Origin: Nymphaea colorata
Taxonomy: Eukaryota > Streptophyta > Magnoliopsida > Nymphaeales > Nymphaeaceae
Assembly (NCBI RefSeq): GCF_008831285.2
Contig: NW_022204582.1
Location: forward strand, 1-40,059
Direction: 5' to 3'
DNA length: 40,059 nucleotides
Shown here piece after piece: positions 10,405-21,774 of the stretch (its first letter is position 1; each line of letters begins with the position of its first letter). The position numbers were made by a program, and so were the translations under genes. The notes under the pieces were generated by a model. The model was not told the origin of the DNA, did not search any database, and was given only the letters and a program-made list of their open reading frames with translations.

Positions 10405-11260
10405 AATGTAAATTATTTGATTCTATTCAACAGGGTAGTACCCTTCTTTTTTGACTTCTCAACCACTAAAAGTGAAGTGTAGTCGAAGAAAGAAATAAAG
10501 TGATAGCTCCACGCATTTTGAGTTCTTATGCACGTCTAGAGAGAGGGGGAGAGAGAGAGGGGGAGGAGAGAGAGCAAACAGAAAGATGAAATTCCTTCCA
10601 GCATTAGCTAGTGACGATCGGCAACCATGAAGATTCATGAGGACCGTGGTGTAGGTACTGTGAATAGCTTTAAAACAGGGAAGGCAAGCTGGTCGATCAA
10701 GGCGTCTTTCAGATGTTGTTTCATTAGCACATGTGTTTTCTATATGCTTTTGTGGTGATGCTGCTTTGTGTTGAAGTCGGTGATACACGTGAGAGACTTC
10801 CTTCATAAAAAAGGATGAAAAGTTGCAGAAACTTGTTCTTCTGCTTGAAGATTCATATTTAGCACATGTTGAATCATATAAATTAGACTGTCAATTGCTT
10901 CTGATGTAACAGATTTGGATTTTTCATGTTGCCATGGTATTCATAATTCGTGTCTTTGATAGCCACCATATTGCCATGGGAAGCACAATCTACCAACTTC
11001 ACGTAAGTATTTTGATTCGAGCCTTTCTATTCCACCTCTAAGTCTGCGTCTTTCCCACCAAGACAGGAACTTTAATATCAACAATGTCATATCATGTAAA
11101 TTAACGGTTTCTATTCAACGGGGTCGTTCCTCTCTTTTTTTACTTGTCTACCACTGAAGGTGAAAGTGTGGTGGAAGAAAGAAACAGAGTAACAGCTCCA
11201 TGCCCTTTGACTTCTCTTGCATGAAGAGAGCAAGAGAGAGAGAGAGAGAGAGAGAGTAAG
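10405..11260 (+). repeat. local direct duplication (~140 bp units at 10,405 and 11,095)
   Basis: 10,405-10,545 and 11,095-11,235 share GTAAATTA, TCTATTCAACRGGGT, CACTRAARGTGAA, GGAAGAAAGAAA and a GA-rich tail (GAGAGAGAG). A truncated third copy closes block B at about 20,060-20,142. The stretch between them (10,550-11,090) and the one after them (11,260-11,535) hold nothing recognisable. Confidence 0.8.
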
Positions 11261-12140
11261 AGACGGGAATTACATGTTTTGTTCTTATTTTAAATAGTAG
11301 TCTGTGCTGGCGATTGGAAAAGAGAGATGAGCCCGACAAATCCTAAGATTTGTTTTAGCAAAAGAACTGAAGTATGCAACTTTAGTTTGAAAGCGGAGAG
11401 TGCTTCAGGACATAGTGGATCCTTCATGTCCCTTTTTCAACAGTACCGAGGAGTAACTAGTCATTACATAATCAAGATGGTTGAAGTTTTCTTGGGAATG
11501 AGATGAATGGTGAAGAAGTTTAACAACACTCAGGCAGGGGAGAAGAAAATGTGGATGAAGTTGTTGCTATGACTATCAACGCTAGAGGTAGCTAGATGAC
11601 AAAATCATGAAATGTATGATAATTAATTGACATAATTCTTTTTCTAAATCTTAAAGGAAAAAAATATGCTATCAGTTAAACATTGGCATTACTTGGGTCA
11701 AATGACGGACAAATTAATAAAGTGCTTATTTGGTAATTAATGATAGCTGTGCCCAATAGCATTCGGCCAACCTTGTATTTTGTGTTAAGACAGAACCAAT
11801 TAAAATTAAAATATAGAGATCTTCTCTAGTGACAGAGCCTATTCTGCATAAGGTCACCCACAATTGCAGGTTCATTCAAATTCAACTGCATCATCTAGTG
11901 TGATGGTAAGCCCCGTGGTGGAGCTACATGATGGCTGGTGCCGCACAAACTTTAGTTATGTTCATGCTAATAACTCCATACGTTTCAGGCAGCTACTTCT
12001 GCAGTAGAGTGGTTATTTTGTTATTTTGTATAATTAAAAACAGCTTTCAAAAGACCATGCTCAAACAACTGGTCAATGCAAATGCACTGTGTTGGTTTTT
12101 ATCCACACAAAACAAAAAAATTGCTGATTTCAATTCCTTT

Positions 12141-12186
12141 ATATATATATATATATATGTGTATATATGTGTGTATATATATATAT

Positions 12187-12229
<43 letters not shown>
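12141..12229. repeat. (AT)n microsatellite specific to block B
   Basis: Long AT tract with a few GT steps, inserted between ACACAAAACAA and GTAAGTTTTAG. Block A has only a short unique spacer there (around 975-985). Confidence 0.95.
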
Positions 12230-12231
<2 letters not shown>

Positions 12232-13001
12232 CATAGGTTGTAAGTTTTAGTTACCAGAAATTAATTGTATCGGTTCGCCATAATTGGATGCAAGGGCCAG
12301 TTAAAGGAGAAAAATTCTGCCGACTTTTCTTTGAATCCCAGGAATGACTTTTCTTAAACGACGATGACATGCTTTCAGTTTCCAGTCGACGTGGTTGGAT
12401 CGAGAGCAATGTGCTATACTAGTGCAAGGATGGAACTTGGAAGCACAATGTATGCCAGTTGAAGGACATTTGACTCTACTCACATGGGCATGGGCATTGT
12501 GGAAAGCCGGAAATAAAATTAGTGTCTTATATGGTCTTATGCATGAAAAATTATGCGTATGAGTGCTTAATAACCAAAATAACATGTCTTAAGTGAAAAA
12601 AAGAACTTTTAGAAGGACAAAAAAGGTTTATGAAAGAGTAAATATTCCAAAATATACACTTCTTTAAAAAAAAAAACAAAAATACTCCAACCCTGCACCA
12701 GGCAATCGCCAAAAAGAACTCATGGGACTAGGAATAAGATTATTTAATAAAATATAGAACTCCGCATGCCAGACCGATAACAAACTGGTACGATTCAAAT
12801 AGGTTGATCCGAAACAATTTTCACAGATAAAATGAAAAAAATTATAAAATAGATGACAAGAAAGCACCGAATTACAAATTAAGAACAGCAAAGAAATGAC
12901 AATAGAAGCAAAAAAGAGGACTGAGAAAGACAAAGGATGTCTAGATGGCTATGAGCTAACAACAACCAAAAGGTCGACCCCTCTTCTGAAGATTAAAATG
13001 A

Positions 13002-13033
<32 letters not shown>

Positions 13034-13262
13034 GTTTATTTAATATATATTTATCTGTATTTATAATTATATTTATCACTAGAACCTTATTTTCCTAAGG
13101 AGTATGTTAACTTGTCAACCTTCTTCTTTCAACTATTCATTGAGGTTCTTCGTTCTTGAAAACAGTAATATTCAAAAAAATATTGTTCTTTCCACTTTTG
13201 TCTGTTTTGCTAAAAATAATGTAGACCACAAAAATGCATGGGAGCCCCAACCCTGTGATGTA

Positions 13263-13625
13263 TACCTTGCCCCTTCACCGAGGAGCGTGCTGCTTCCTGT
13301 CTTCACTGAGGAGTGCAATGTTTCACCGAGGAGCGTACTGCTCCTTTTAGTGTTTGAACAACAGTGTGGCACCGAGTGTGTTGTTTCCTGCCTTCATCAA
13401 GGCACGTGCCTTCCTTTTGGAGTGTGTTGTTTCCTACCTTCACCGAGGCACGTGGCTCCTTTTTTGTCTAAAGAAGGCCACGCACTTTCCAGCCTTCACT
13501 GAGGAGCACGTTGTTGACTTCTTTTTCTGTCCCTCAACAAGGGAAGGTCACGCTGTTTCCAGCCCTCACCAAGGGGCGTGTTGTTTCCTTTTGTGTTCAC
13601 CTTTTCACCGAGGAGCGTGCTGACA
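13263..13625 (+). repeat. degenerate GC-rich minisatellite in the copia leader (block B)
   Basis: Paralogue of 3,108-3,465 with the same order of TTCACCGAGGAGCGTGCTG-like units. It is preceded by sequence unrelated to block A (12,990-13,262). It ends about 100 bp before the gag ATG at 13,726. Confidence 0.7.
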
Positions 13626-13725
13626 AGGGAGTGCCACCGAGGCCTATCTGCCCCTTCAATCGCCCGACCCGCCTCCTCAGTCATCTTTGTTGTTGATTGA
13701 ATGAGGGAGAAATTTCTAGTATAAT

Positions 13726-15931
13726 ATGGCTGCATTTTCCTCTTCTGAGACTCCTCGCAGTCCTACTCCACCAGGTACACAATGGAATGTTTTCTCAAGT
13801 TTGGTTTCAGTCAAGCTTGATCGATCAAATTATCTTCTCTGGCATTCTCAAATTGAAAGTGTTATGAAAAGTCAAAATTTGATCATGTTAATAGAAAATG
13901 TTCTGCTACACCTGAATTTCTTGATGAAGCACACACACTAGTTGAGCCACTGTGACTCAACTAGTCATGTCACAACTGGTTCGTGTTGCTATGACTATCG
14001 ATGCTTGGTGCATCCTTGAAAAATAATATGCCACACAAAATAATCTTCTTATTATTCAGCTGAAAAGAGAATTACAAAACATAAAAAAGGGAGGAATGTC
14101 TATGACTAAATACCTTCATCATATTAGTTTCTTACATGATTCTCTTAGCAGAGTGGAGCACTTTATCTCAGATATTGACCTTGTTCTCTATACCTTGAAT
14201 GGACTGAATTCTGAATATGAATCTTTTATTACCACAGTTATTGCATTCAAAGATCTGCCTTCATGGTCTGAATTATATGATACGTTAATTACTCAAGAGC
14301 GATGACTTGGAATGCTTTCTTCATCCCAGATGACTCAGGTTGAAGCCACTGCCACTGCCTTTATTGCTGAACAAGGGTGTGGGTGTGCTTTTATTACTGA
14401 GCAAGGCATGGGCATGCTCTTATTACTGACCAAGGGCATGAGCGTGGCAACTATAATGGTGGTAGGGCAAGACGTCATCCTTTGTTTTGAAAAATGTGTT
14501 GCATGCTCCTAAAGCACACAAGATTCTTATGTCAGTAACATGGTTTACTAAAGACAACCAATGCTCTATTGAATTTTCCTCTAATGGTTTATTGTTAAGA
14601 ACATGCAAACGGGCAAGATTCTTCACACAGGGCCCCTTGAGAAAGGGGGACTCTATAGATGGACGAGAGAAAGGAAGAACTCTACTAGCAATCCTATCAG
14701 TATTGGAGATGACGATCAATAAAAGACTGCTAATACTTCTTTGGTTTCTCAAAATTCTTACTCAGACATTTAGTTATGGCATTTGCATCTAGGACATGCT
14801 CACTTTCAGTTGTTAAACTCGTTGAATGTTGCTGGTTTTATTTCTGTTCATGAAAGACATAAATTAGATGTTTGTTGTTCTTGTTCATGTGTGCTTGGAA
14901 AACTGCATAAAATTCATTTTCCTAAAGCTGAGTTTCATGCGACCAAACCTCTTGAAGTGTTACATGTTGACATTTGGGGACCAGCACCATGTGCTTCACG
15001 AGAAGGGTACATGCATTATTTCTTAATGGTTGACAACTACCCTCACTTCTCATGGATCATTTCCGTGTCAAAGAAAAGTTATACGCTTCCATGTTTTAAA
15101 ACCTTTTTGAGCATAGTAGAGTGTCAACTTGAAACAAAAATGAAAATTTTCCATTCAGATGGAGGAGGAGAATTCATGAGCAAAGAATTTAGCACAATTC
15201 TTGAAAATCAAGGAATTCGTTGATGGATAACATGCCCTTACACATCCCAGTAGAACAAGATAGTAGAAAGGAAGCATAGGCATCTGGTGGAAATGGGACT
15301 CACCATGATTATTCATGCCAATATGCCACAAAAATTTTGGTTTGATGCTTTTAAAACTGTTGTTCATCTTATTAACCGGCAGCCTATTGCAGACTTGCAA
15401 ATGACGCCGTAGGAGAAGCTCTTGCATGAAGTTCCCAAATATAGTCGTCTAAGAACCTTTGGTTGTACCATCTATCCATTGAATGGGCCTAGACGTGCTT
15501 CAAAACTAGAACCCAAAGCTCAAACCTGCGTCTTCATTGGGTATGGCAGCTGTCATAAAGGATGTGTTTGTTACAATCCAATCTCTAATCGTGTCATCAT
15601 ATCTAGACATGTTTTTTTTTACGAAAGAAATTTTTTATATTTTCATTGTGGTCCCTCTTTTACTGCCTCAAACATTTCAAGTTAGCTAAAGTCATTGTCC
15701 AGATCTGAATGTATTAAGCCTAGACCTATTGATGAGCTAAAAGAGAGTTTACCTCTTATTGAGTTGCCTAGAATCATTCCTAGTTCCTCAAGTTCCTCAG
15801 CAGTTCAAACTGGTTCCAATCACTTTCATGTGCACATACCATCAATTTCAGCATACTTAGACCTTCATGGAACTAGAAACACATGTTACAGACAATTCCA
15901 GCACAAGGGTGTCACAGTGTGCTTCATATAG
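13726..15931 (+). pseudogene. degenerate Ty1/copia gag-protease-integrase relic (block B)
   Basis: Paralogue of the block-A relic. Gag opens at ATG 13,726 but is frameshifted by a 4-base deletion near 13,886. About 70 bp are lost at 13,937. The remaining gag (14,096-14,305) meets a TGA where block A has CGA. A deletion of about 370 bp at 14,466 removes the zinc knuckle and the protease, joining the Gly-rich region to the pre-integrase region. The integrase keeps HVDIWGPAPCAS (14,966), HSDGGGEF (15,153) and ERKHRHLVE (15,268). The TAG in the TSQQN-like motif (15,250) is shared with block A. The last open stretch is 15,695-15,931. As in A, RT and RNase H are absent. Confidence 0.9.
13937..13965. 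repeat. perfect 10-bp inverted repeat with 9-nt loop at a deletion junction
   Basis: ACTAGTTGAG at 13,937-13,946 is the exact reverse complement of CTCAACTAGT at 13,956-13,965, with CCACTGTGA between. In block A the equivalent place has about 70 bp of ordinary gag sequence. Only the right arm has a counterpart there, and that counterpart has two mismatches. Confidence 0.9.
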
Positions 15932-16174
15932 CTATATTATGAACATAGTACCACATTATATATAATCTATCACAAACAGCTCATGTATTACCCTAAAGAT
16001 ACCCATTTATTTTTCTGCACACAGGTAATTACACCTCATACATGCATATATATATTTAATTTTAGGCAATCAGAGATGTCTAAGACTAAGAGTGTTGTGT
16101 ATCATTTCCAGAATATAACACTTCAGACATTTATTCATATCTAGGTGCGTAAATACATAGATTCACTACTATAA

Positions 16175-16176
16175 CA

Positions 16177-16224
<48 letters not shown>
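16175..16224. repeat. (AT)n microsatellite, block B
   Basis: AT tract between ATAACATGC and TTTACAAGCAACAAAGG. The block A equivalent (6,492-6,523) is shorter and interrupted. Confidence 0.95.
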
Positions 16225-16226
<2 letters not shown>

Positions 16227-17370
16227 CAAGCAACAAAGGTACAAGGGCTACATGCTGCACTCATAGCTGAGTATTCCCATACCTTATTTCTCTATGCTGC
16301 AATCAATTCAGCCCCACCAAGTAGAATTCTCCTTGCTTTATATATATATATACCTACCTATATAGATTATTTATAAAAGAAACTATATAACACTTACCAG
16401 GGTCTCTCTAACTGTACAGCCCCTGATTTTTTACTCTCAGCACCCTAGCTCCTTGCCTTTCTTGATCCCCCAAGCTGCGGATAACAGTCACGTGGACCAG
16501 TGCCTCTTTGCTCTTGATCTTCACCCCAAGATGCAGGAAAACAAGTGTTAGCTTTCACTTTTTCCTAATTTCTAACTGCTGGAACCCTTCCCCCTATGGC
16601 TGCAGCAAATGGGAACCTGAGGTATGGGGTTAAATAAGGCCAATACATGGCGAGCAAAACCCCCAAATGATTTTTCTCAGGAAGGCTTCTCATCTGCCCT
16701 CAATCATCTTTACTTTCTTTTAATATTTTCAGTTACCACTTCTACCTAGGTATATATTTGGTAACCCATTCATCTCTTTCCATGACTGCCCCCTTTATGA
16801 TATAGTTGACAGTTTCAACTATTTTTATCAGTTATTGAATCTACCAATTATAGCCTATACTCTTATTAAAATTTTTGCGATAATAAGGAAAAAGAAAAAG
16901 GAAAACGTGGGCATTATAGCAACCGTTCGGTTTGAGCCGGAAGTATTGGTTAGAAGGCGATCAGTTCGTAGAGATGATGTTAGCAACCATCAATTTGATC
17001 AACTTTCAAAGGTCGCGAGTTATAATGAAAAATTTGCCTTTTGGTATTGTTTTGGCTGCAAGAATGATATGTATAGAGGGATAAAATTTTGATATAGAAA
17101 GCATATTTAGATGGGTGCCTTGTGATGTTAGTGGTGCTTTCCTTCCAGTTTTCACTTTTCACCTGTACAAAACAGACCTTAGGCATGAAATATATTGGAT
17201 CATATTGATCTACAGCCCTCCACGTGCATCATTAAAAGGATCTCAAATGCCCACCTAAGCAAGAAATTAAGTCTAAGGTCACCTCTGTTCTTTAGAGAGA
17301 GCTTCGCCATTGACCATCAGTGTCGAAAATTCAAGCCGCATCGATTGAAGAAATCGAAAAGCGACATCCC

Positions 17371-17551
17371 ATGACAACGGTGGTGGCTAAAGTTCAGTTT
17401 GTCCTCCTCCACCAACCTCCTCTCCTCTTTCTTCTTCTTCGGCCACTTGAATCTGTGGAACTGGTCAATGCCCGACATGAGATATGAGATCTAGTTGCTG
17501 CACACTTCTGTGGATCCACAAGCATACAGTATCATAGGAAAAAAGATGAAG
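17371..17551 (+). pseudogene. exon-like start segment, copy B, unidentified gene relic
   Basis: Paralogue of 7,672-7,852. ATG 17,371 opens MTTVVAKVQF. The 7-base repeat ATGAGAT/ATGAGAT is present and gives a stop. The possible donor GTTGGG follows AAG at 17,551. Nothing downstream continues the gene in a way I can recognise. Confidence 0.4.
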
Positions 17552-18194
17552 GTTGGGTTATTTATGAATTTTTTAATGACGTATTATGTCTATTTTACAC
17601 TATTTAATTTTTTCATAACCTTTTTTTACCCTTTTAAAATGTTCCTTTTCTACTATAAACAGGGATATTTTCACCATTATTTACCCATATACACAATTTT
17701 TTTACATATAACCTGTTTTGACAACCCGTCTCTATATAGAGTACCATTTTCTACTATAAACAGGACACTCTCTTTTTCGCTACGACTGTTTTATTAATGC
17801 AAATATGTTCGTGTTGGCCCATGTCCCCCTGAACTCAGCTGAACACTCTCCACTCATTGCTCTCATCATGAGCAACTGTCATCACCCTCGTTTTCTCTCT
17901 CTCTCTCTCTCTCTCTCGCTCTCTCTCATTTGGCATGATTTGTTTTTTTATTCTGAAACAGCTCTTAAGGTGGAAAGGTTAACGGAAGATGTGGACTGTG
18001 AAAGAGTCATGCATGGAATATTCTTGTGTCATATTTTTCTTTCTTTGATAAGTAGCCTAAACCACTGTTGTTAGAGGTGCACACCTGCATGAGGTCTCTG
18101 TGCATCACCTAGAAGAACGCCTCAAAGCATTTGAGTGATGCATCATTGACCTAATTACAGTGTGTGGCATGATGACCTGATTAAGGTGTGCGGC

Positions 18195-18197
18195 ATA

Positions 18198-18234
<37 letters not shown>

Positions 18235-18282
18235 GTGTGTGTGTGTGTGTGTGTGTGTGTACACATATGTGTGTGTGTGTGT
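18195..18282. repeat. compound (AT)n(GT)n microsatellite, block B
   Basis: Paralogue of 8,553-8,657. It has an AT tract, then two GT tracts split by ACACATATG. The flanking CGGCATAT and TTGAAATCGGGCAGC sequences are conserved. Confidence 0.95.
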
Positions 18283-19133
18283 ATATTGAAATCGGGCAGC
18301 TATTTTTGTGTTCGAATGGTTATTTTGTATCATTAAAAACTGCTGTAAAAGTTATATTCCATTATTTAAATCCATGGTCAAGCAAGTGATCGTTGCAAAT
18401 GCATCTTTTGATGGATTCGAGGTGACAATCACCTAGAAGACGTTGCTTGGTTTTTGCATTTGAGAACTCACGGAAAACCCGTGCTGGAGACATCCAGCTA
18501 CAGCTTGATGGGGAAGAGCAGCGACCTTTTAGGGTTGACAGATTTGAAGTTTATGAAATATCGGGCCAAGAACAAACTGGTACAATTCAAATAGGTTGAT
18601 TCAAACCAATTTTCAAATGTAAAATGAAAAAAAAAATGTAAAATAGATGACAAGAAAACACGAAAGTACAAATTAAGAACAGTAAAGAAAAGACAATACC
18701 TTCTTTGTCTTTCTCCTGGCCTTGCTTGTCTTCAATTTAGTTGGGCCAAGAGAATCTGATTGTGGTTGGTGGTGGCCTTGTTTGTCTTCGATTTAGTTGA
18801 TGTAGTAGAGCCCATGTATGCCTTTCGTATCCATCACAAAATCCTCCTTTGGGGTTTCTGGAGAAAATAACGTGGCAATCAAGATATTTTGGTTAGTTTG
18901 CTAACCGATGGCTATTGGGAAATTTTTGTAACATAGAGCTGTGCTAGATCTGTCAACAAGAGGAAAATGTCTAATTCCTTTAAATTGAAGTTGTAGATCC
19001 ATGTGCCATCTGTATTTGAAGTTGGCATAAATGGTTTTGTATTTTCTGGTGGAAGATTTGGATCATTCCCAATTAAGTCTTTTTTCCTAAAGCTCATTTT
19101 GTTTTCCACCACTTATTGCAAACCCTAAGAGTG

Positions 19134-19280
19134 GAGCCTTTAGTTATCCTGAGGGATTTCTCGCTGTCCGATTGGTTCCTCTCTTCTTCTCTACTGCTTC
19201 TATTTTCTTTTGTTTCGTCCTTTTTTTTTAAGTTGTACTGTGGCAGCCATTACTCTTTGGATGTTTTTAGTTTCATTTAA

Positions 19281-19324
<44 letters not shown>

Positions 19325-19360
19325 TGTGTGCATGTGCAAATATATATGTATACATAAATA
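19134..19360 (+). mobile_element. block-B-specific insertion resembling a LINE 3' end with (CT)n tail
   Basis: Block A reads CCCTAAGAATGGACATACCAC continuously (9,661). Block B has about 225 bp between AGAGTGGA and CATACCAC. The insert is pyrimidine-rich, contains TTTGGATGTTTTTAG and TTCATTTAATACAAA, then (CT)n at 19,287-19,321. This looks like the 3'UTR of a plant L1-type LINE, which is recall and not proven. A clear target-site duplication was not found, so simple replacement is possible. Confidence 0.4.
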
Positions 19361-19662
19361 ACATACCACTTAGGTAAGCGACAGAAGCCGGGCCTATTAA
19401 AATTCCTTTTCTTTACAATTTAGCACTATCTTAAAATATATTTGGTGATAAACATACATTAAGTTAGTTATTTTTTATTTTATTAATATACCATAATAAT
19501 TAAAAAAGGAATGGCACTTATAACATCAAAATTTTAATAGTAGAAAAAATACTTTTTTTGTAAAAGTAATTTGAACTTAAACATTGTTTAGATTAAATTA
19601 GTGTTTTTAATGAAGACATTAGGAGATTCATATTTTGTTCAGAACACTTTTTAACACAAATA

Positions 19663-19698
19663 TAAGAGGTCTGTTGGTTTTTGTTTGTGATCGAAGTA

Positions 19699-19733
<35 letters not shown>

Positions 19734-19776
19734 AATATTGTAAGAGGTCTGTTGGTTTTTGTTTGTGATCGAAGTA

Positions 19777-19822
<46 letters not shown>

Positions 19823-19825
19823 ATT
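19663..19825 (+). repeat. same minisatellite in block B, two units
   Basis: Units beginning AAGAGGTCTGTTGGTTTTTG lie at about 19,664 and 19,742, each with its own (GT)n(AT)n. The third and fourth units of block A are missing, and other sequence follows (TTGAATGGTGAACTGAC). Confidence 0.9.
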
Positions 19826-20142
19826 GAATGGTGAACTGACTTTTTAGAGTTATTGAGCCATCTAATCACGGTTGTCCGATCTAACTTGATAGATAGTTAG
19901 GAGAAAAATAAAGAGAAAGAAGTGATATATATTTTCATTATCTATTATTAGTTGTATACACACACACATAATGTATATATATATATATATATATATACAT
20001 ATATTTCCATGACAGTGCTATCTCTTTTATAACAAAAAATGTTGAGAAAAGTCTTATCAACGTAAATTATTTGTTTCTATTCAACAGGGTGGTTCCCCTC
20101 TTTTTTGACTTCTCCACCACTAAAAGTGAAGTGTGGTTGACC

Positions 20143-20477
20143 TATTATAGCACCTGTTTTGATGGAGGGAAAGTAGGATAAAAGGAAAATAATGGAAAGG
20201 GAAAGAAAGGATTTGGGAAGAAAAGGAGTGGAAAGAAAATAGAATGAAACAAATTGTTATAAAAGCTTGTTTGAATAGAAAGAAAAAGAATTGTTCAAAC
20301 TATGTTTGTTTATACTACATAAAGGAAAACAGAGAAATAATTTACTTTGGTTTACAATAATACCCCAAAGACTCTAGAACTTATTATGCAAGTAAAATAT
20401 TTTTTATTCAGTTATACGGCTGGATTCCAAGGGTCGCATGTCGATCTTTAAAAACCTATTTTATATGTAGCATAATG

Positions 20478-20519
<42 letters not shown>

Positions 20520-20846
20520 TATTTTCCTTATATAAATTTTAAATAATTTATCACCTTAAAATCAACAATGAAAGATGAACTTTAGCAATAGAAGACTTAG
20601 GAATGTGTGAAGGCCTTAAAATGTATGAAGGCCTTCATCCAAGAAATCCATTTATTTCTTGCTTCATATTAATAGGGATCCTTAGATAACTTGATAAGAT
20701 ATAATAATGGTTTCCATAAATTATTTCTTGGCATTCATACTTGCATCTCATCAATCATTTCCAATTTTGATCGCAAATTGAAAAAGTCATGCCATCGTTT
20801 AACAAGTGATGTCCAGTTCTTCACGTGAATGGAACTAATATATAGT
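20143..20846. other. unique A+T-rich spacer after block B
   Basis: Begins where A/B homology ends. It contains a nearly homopurine tract (GGAAAGGGAAAGAAAGG and similar) at about 20,165-20,260, an (AT)n run at 20,479-20,515 and no supported gene. Open frames here are short and lack family features. Confidence 0.5.
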
Positions 20847-20854
20847 GAGACCAC

Positions 20855-21044
20855 CAGTGGCAGAGCTAGAAATTTCTGATTGAGGGGCACTCTGTTTAGT
20901 TTTAAGCTTGAAGGGTCACTCATGTGTAAAAGAAAAAAAAAAGAAACAATAAAAGTCAATTATGTTTACATATGTAAATAAGCCAAAATTTGTAGGCTGG
21001 TGTGGGTAATTGCCCACACCAGCTACAATGTAACTCTGCCACTG
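20855..21044. mobile_element. 190-bp non-autonomous hAT-like MITE
   Basis: The left end CAGTGGCAGAGCTA and the right end TAACTCTGCCACTG form an imperfect terminal inverted repeat with one clear mismatch in 14 bp. Both sides are flanked by the exact 8-bp direct repeat GAGACCAC (20,847-20,854 and 21,045-21,052). An 8-bp target duplication and CAGTGG...CCACTG ends fit the hAT superfamily. There is no coding capacity. A perfect 11-bp hairpin (20,996-21,006 with 21,013-21,023) lies near the right end. Confidence 0.88.
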
Positions 21045-21052
21045 GAGACCAC

Positions 21053-21774
21053 CTTGAGTTACAGATTACCTCTTCATGTTTCACCACATGGCACTTGTAT
21101 TTGTCACTCGTCATGCGATAAAAATATTTTGGAGATGAATATTTCAATTTGTTTGACTATCTTGGAAGGCTTGAAGTGAATTGTGGCTGCTGGAACAAAG
21201 GAACATGCTTTTTGAGAGTGACTCTAGCACCATTAGTAGCCATTGTTTGGAATTTGCAATTTATTTTTAATTTTGACAATGATGCTCTGAGCAGCACTGA
21301 TCATCTGAGGAATTTGATGTGAAAGGATGGAGGCCTCATTGTGGCCTACTCCTTTTGAACATTGAAGAAGGTGAGCCTGCATATGCTGGTGAGGACATTC
21401 CACTTGAAGGGGATGAAGACAATGAAGCAAAATGAGTTTGAATATTATAATGATGATGAAGAAGATGAATAGATAGGTTGCATATTATAAATGTTTGATA
21501 ATATGATGTAAAAACAGTAAAAAGTTTATTGTAAAAGTCTTTGAGACCTCAAATTTTATCATGTTTATCATATCTTAGGTGAAAATTTGTGAATTTTTAT
21601 TTTGTGTGTAATATTGTGATGAGTTGTTTTATATAGGAAACATTTTTCTTGGTTTTATCAGAATTTATTGCTATTTTTTTTATTGCAGATGCATTACAAA
21701 AATAAATTTACAATATGTTTACAATATGTTTCCATACATGTATAGGTCAGCCCGATCGATAAGTGATATGATAC
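21053..21774. other. spacer with a short acidic open stretch, no gene assigned
   Basis: One frame near 21,370-21,435 encodes an acidic run (GEPAYAGEDIPLEGDEDNEAK followed by a stop), of a kind seen at the C-termini of some plant transposases, but no catalytic motif is present. The rest is A+T-rich and without recognisable features. Confidence 0.3.

Larger units (their letters stand above)
400..10490 (+). repeat. segmental duplication, block A (paralogous to block B)
   Basis: This block matches 11,540-20,142 in the same orientation. Anchors that can be read directly are 402/11,541 (GTGGATGAAGTTG), 3,601/13,726 (copia gag ATG), 5,797/15,481 (integrase), 7,672/17,371 (leader ATG), 8,657/18,287 (GAAATCGGGCAGC), 9,780/19,470 and 10,450/20,110. 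The offset drifts from about 11.1 kb to about 9.7 kb because B lost material and gained small insertions. Block A alone keeps about 1,800-3,100, which includes a possible LTR. Between the named features (402-2,540, 6,245-7,600, 7,860-8,550, 8,790-9,940) I see no intact gene. Confidence 0.9.
11540..20142 (+). repeat. segmental duplication, block B (paralogous to block A)
   Basis: Second copy of block A, with visibly few substitutions in most stretches but several structural changes. An AT microsatellite at 12,141-12,229 is absent from A. The A segment 1,800-3,100 is replaced by unrelated sequence at 12,990-13,262. About 370 bp of gag/protease is deleted at 14,466, about 70 bp is deleted with a palindromic filler at 13,937, and about 225 bp is inserted at 19,134. 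The right edge of homology is near 20,142, after the motif CACTAAAAGTGAAGTGTGGT. Confidence 0.9.

Noticed and set aside
10459-10806. 115-codon minus-strand frame
   Set aside because: Overlaps a GA-rich tract and shows no conservation in the corresponding part of the second local repeat (11,148-11,339) beyond the repeat itself.
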